A program made the translations under genes and the position numbers. Below, piece by piece: positions 62,592 through 64,000 of a stretch of 64,000 bases of DNA. Numbering within the stretch: the first letter of the stretch is position 1; each line of letters opens with the position of its first letter. Below the pieces are notes generated by a model, which saw nothing but the letters and a program-made list of their open reading frames with translations, did not search any database and was not told the DNA's origin. Source of the DNA: Candidatus Heimdallarchaeota archaeon (GTDB lineage: Archaea > Asgardarchaeota > Heimdallarchaeia > JABLTI01); contig JABCTZ010000046.1 in NCBI GenBank assembly GCA_018238155.1, forward strand, positions 310,001 through 374,000, in the 5' to 3' direction.

Positions 62592-63287
62592 ATGAGTAGT
62601 AAAAAAAAGAAAGAATCTCAAAGTAGAAGGGTAATAGACAAATTTAGTTTAAAAACATGGTACACTGTTCATGCTCCAGAATTATTTGGAGGAGATGAAC
62701 TCGCTGAAACACCATCTGCAGAAGAAGAATACCTTATAGGTAGAACTCTCAGCACAACCATGATGGATTTAACTGGCGATTATAAGAAAATGCATGTCAA
62801 GCTTACTTTTAAAATTAGAGGCTCAAAAGGTGATCATTGTTATTCAGACTTTTATGGCCATGAGTATACTCGTGATTATCTGCGATCAATGATCCGAAGA
62901 AGAAGAACAAGAATTGATGGTATCTTTAATATTACAACTAAAGATGGAGCCAGATTACGTTTAAGTGTCATCGCTTTAACACCATTCCGATGTAAAGCAA
63001 GTCATGAAAGAGGTATCAGAAAAGCAATGTTGGAAGTTATTAATAATAGAGCAGCTAGAACACCATTTGATGTTTTTGTCAAAGATTTAGTTAGTGGTAG
63101 AGTTGCTACAGAAGTCTATAAAGCTTCCAAGAAAATTCATCCAACACAAAATGTTGATGTCTGGAAATCAAGAGTACTAAATCAACCAACAATGAAACTT
63201 GAACCAGAGAAACCTAAAGCTGATAAACCTGAAGATGCAAAAAAGGAAGAAGCAGCACCAGTTGAAGTTAAACCAACAGAAGCATAA
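62592..63287 (+). CDS. rps3ae: Ribosomal protein eS1 (S3Ae)
   Basis: The 231-aa small-subunit protein has SLKTWYTVHAPELFGG, GRTLSTTMMDLTGD and the basic YLRSMIRRRRTRIDGI, all typical of eS1. The C-terminal 40 residues form a Pro/Lys/Glu/Ala tail. ATG 62592 with GGAGAA upstream is preferred to the in-frame TTG at 62565. Confidence 0.95.
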   Translation: MSSKKKKESQSRRVIDKFSLKTWYTVHAPELFGGDELAETPSAEEEYLIGRTLSTTMMDLTGDYKKMHVKLTFKIRGSKGDHCYSDFYGHEYTRDYLRSMIRRRRTRIDGIFNITTKDGARLRLSVIALTPFRCKASHERGIRKAMLEVINNRAARTPFDVFVKDLVSGRVATEVYKASKKIHPTQNVDVWKSRVLNQPTMKLEPEKPKADKPEDAKKEEAAPVEVKPTEA

Positions 63288-63304
63288 GTGATTCTTATCA
63301 ACAG

Positions 63305-63325
63305 TTTCCAGAAGTATTCTGGAAA
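63305..63325 (+). terminator. Hairpin terminator after eS1
   Basis: TTTCCAGAA/TTCTGGAAA with a GTA loop is followed by TATTCTCTCTTTTTATAAC. Confidence 0.65.
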
Positions 63326-63475
63326 TATTCTCTCTTTTTATAACTCTTATTTCACTGCAAGCTAATGAAATTTGTTTACTTTTTACTTTTGATTTTAATA
63401 TTTTATAAATCAAAAAAACAATAAGAAGTCCATTACATTGTCAATTAAACCAATAATTTTGAGAGTACGTTAACT

Positions 63476-64000
63476 ATGACCTTGGAAAATAATAGGAACA
63501 AATCATTGCCACAAAAAAAAGATAAAATGAAAAGTTCAATAACCGCCTTTGGTGAATGTTTTAGAAGTTGGGAACCGTATCAAAAGAAGGGATCGGATCC
63601 AAATGAAGTTAGGATGCTAGATATTCTTGAATGTTGGACAGGCGAATTAGGACCGGCAATTGGACTTGTTGGTATACCTTTTGATGCAGCGGTTTTGGGA
63701 CGAAAAGGCGCTAAGGCGGGTCCAAAGAAAATTCGTGATTCGATCAGATATTTCAAAGCATATAGTTGGGATTTAGATTATTGGTTTGGTGATAAAAAAG
63801 TATATGATTTTGGAGATATTGTTACAGAAGGGAATTCAGTAACAGAAGCTCATGAAAATATTGCAGAAATTATTCGCAAAATAGCCGAGAAGGGATTTAC
63901 TACTTTGACACTTGGAGGGGATCATTCAATAGGGTATCCAATTTTAAAGGGATTACAAAATGCCCACAAATCAAAAAAAATAGGTCTCATTAATATTGAT
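63476..64000 (+). CDS. Ureohydrolase (agmatinase/arginase family), 3' end missing
   Basis: The visible 175 residues start at ATG 63476 and run off the window. GLVGIPFDAAVLGRKGAKAGPKKIR is the family N-terminal region, and LTLGGDHSIGYPI contains the first metal-binding His (GGDHS). The second motif (DAHxD) would follow at once, since the sequence stops at GLINID. Agmatinase, which makes putrescine, is commonest in archaea, but arginase or formiminoglutamase cannot be excluded. Confidence 0.88.
   Translation, partial: MTLENNRNKSLPQKKDKMKSSITAFGECFRSWEPYQKKGSDPNEVRMLDILECWTGELGPAIGLVGIPFDAAVLGRKGAKAGPKKIRDSIRYFKAYSWDLDYWFGDKKVYDFGDIVTEGNSVTEAHENIAEIIRKIAEKGFTTLTLGGDHSIGYPILKGLQNAHKSKKIGLINID

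Noticed and set aside
1..64000. CRISPR arrays, insertion sequences or prophage
   Set aside because: No regularly spaced direct repeats, transposase, integrase or phage structural motifs were seen on either strand.

Overview
The window is AT-rich archaeal chromosome. Evidence for Archaea: ribosomal proteins uS15 and eS1, the 48-residue RNA polymerase subunit Rpo12, KEOPS subunit Pcc1, Cdh-type corrinoid protein subunits, TATA-box promoters, an initiator tRNA with an A1:U72 pair and GGG:CCC anticodon stem, and a tRNA whose introns fold into bulge-helix-bulge motifs. SHOC2-like leucine-rich-repeat proteins beside a Ras-fold protein, plus a eukaryote-type topoisomerase IB, point to an Asgard archaeon. 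That placement is inference. No CRISPR array, insertion sequence, rRNA or replication origin was recognised.

Layout. 1-3.2 kb: a truncated winged-helix protein, a nucleotidyltransferase, a RAD55/KaiC-like ATPase and a membrane protein. 3.2-6.2 kb (-): NAD(P)HX repair and malic enzyme. 6.5-11.5 kb (+): two LRR proteins and a Ras-fold protein that has lost its nucleotide-binding motifs. 11.6-11.8 kb: elongator tRNA-Met with three introns. 11.9-19.2 kb (-): a tight five-gene operon (SIS-HAD fusion, PRTase-like protein, ORC/CDC6-like P-loop ATPase, unknown Rossmann-like protein, PfkB kinase) that I cannot assign to a described pathway. 19.7-32.3 kb (-): a ten-gene operon joining acetyl-CoA synthase and the corrinoid iron-sulfur protein to homocysteine and methionine synthesis. 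A divergent HTH-CBS regulator sits beside it with a perfect 16-bp palindrome between them.

32.3-39.7 kb (+): CBS proteins, a candidate structured RNA, dihydroorotase, Mut7-C RNase, AMMECR1 protein, aldo/keto reductase and a methyltransferase. 40.2-47.2 kb (-): a HicB/DinB-like protein, topoisomerase IB and an anaerobic ribonucleotide reductase locus. In that locus NrdD is fused to a complete NrdR-like repressor at its N-terminus, while the glycyl-radical C-terminus is a separate 77-aa gene. 47.3-64 kb: GlmS, an HTH/S-layer-like protein, a YkgJ-type protein, GlyRS, Rpo12, initiator tRNA-Met, a Nudix gene with an in-frame TGA, a BNR-repeat surface protein, GcvT, PhzF-like protein, uS15, a DHH/RecJ-like nuclease, Pcc1, eS1 and a truncated ureohydrolase.

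How the genes connect. The 19.7-32.3 kb operon can be read as one route: aspartate to aspartate semialdehyde, then homocysteine using sulfide, then methionine, with the methyl group coming from the corrinoid protein that also feeds acetyl-CoA synthase. The nrd locus holds enzyme, activase, a small redoxin and a built-in repressor module together. Several genes near 19.3, 53.6 and 54.4 kb are broken by a single-base event and may be real decay or assembly errors.
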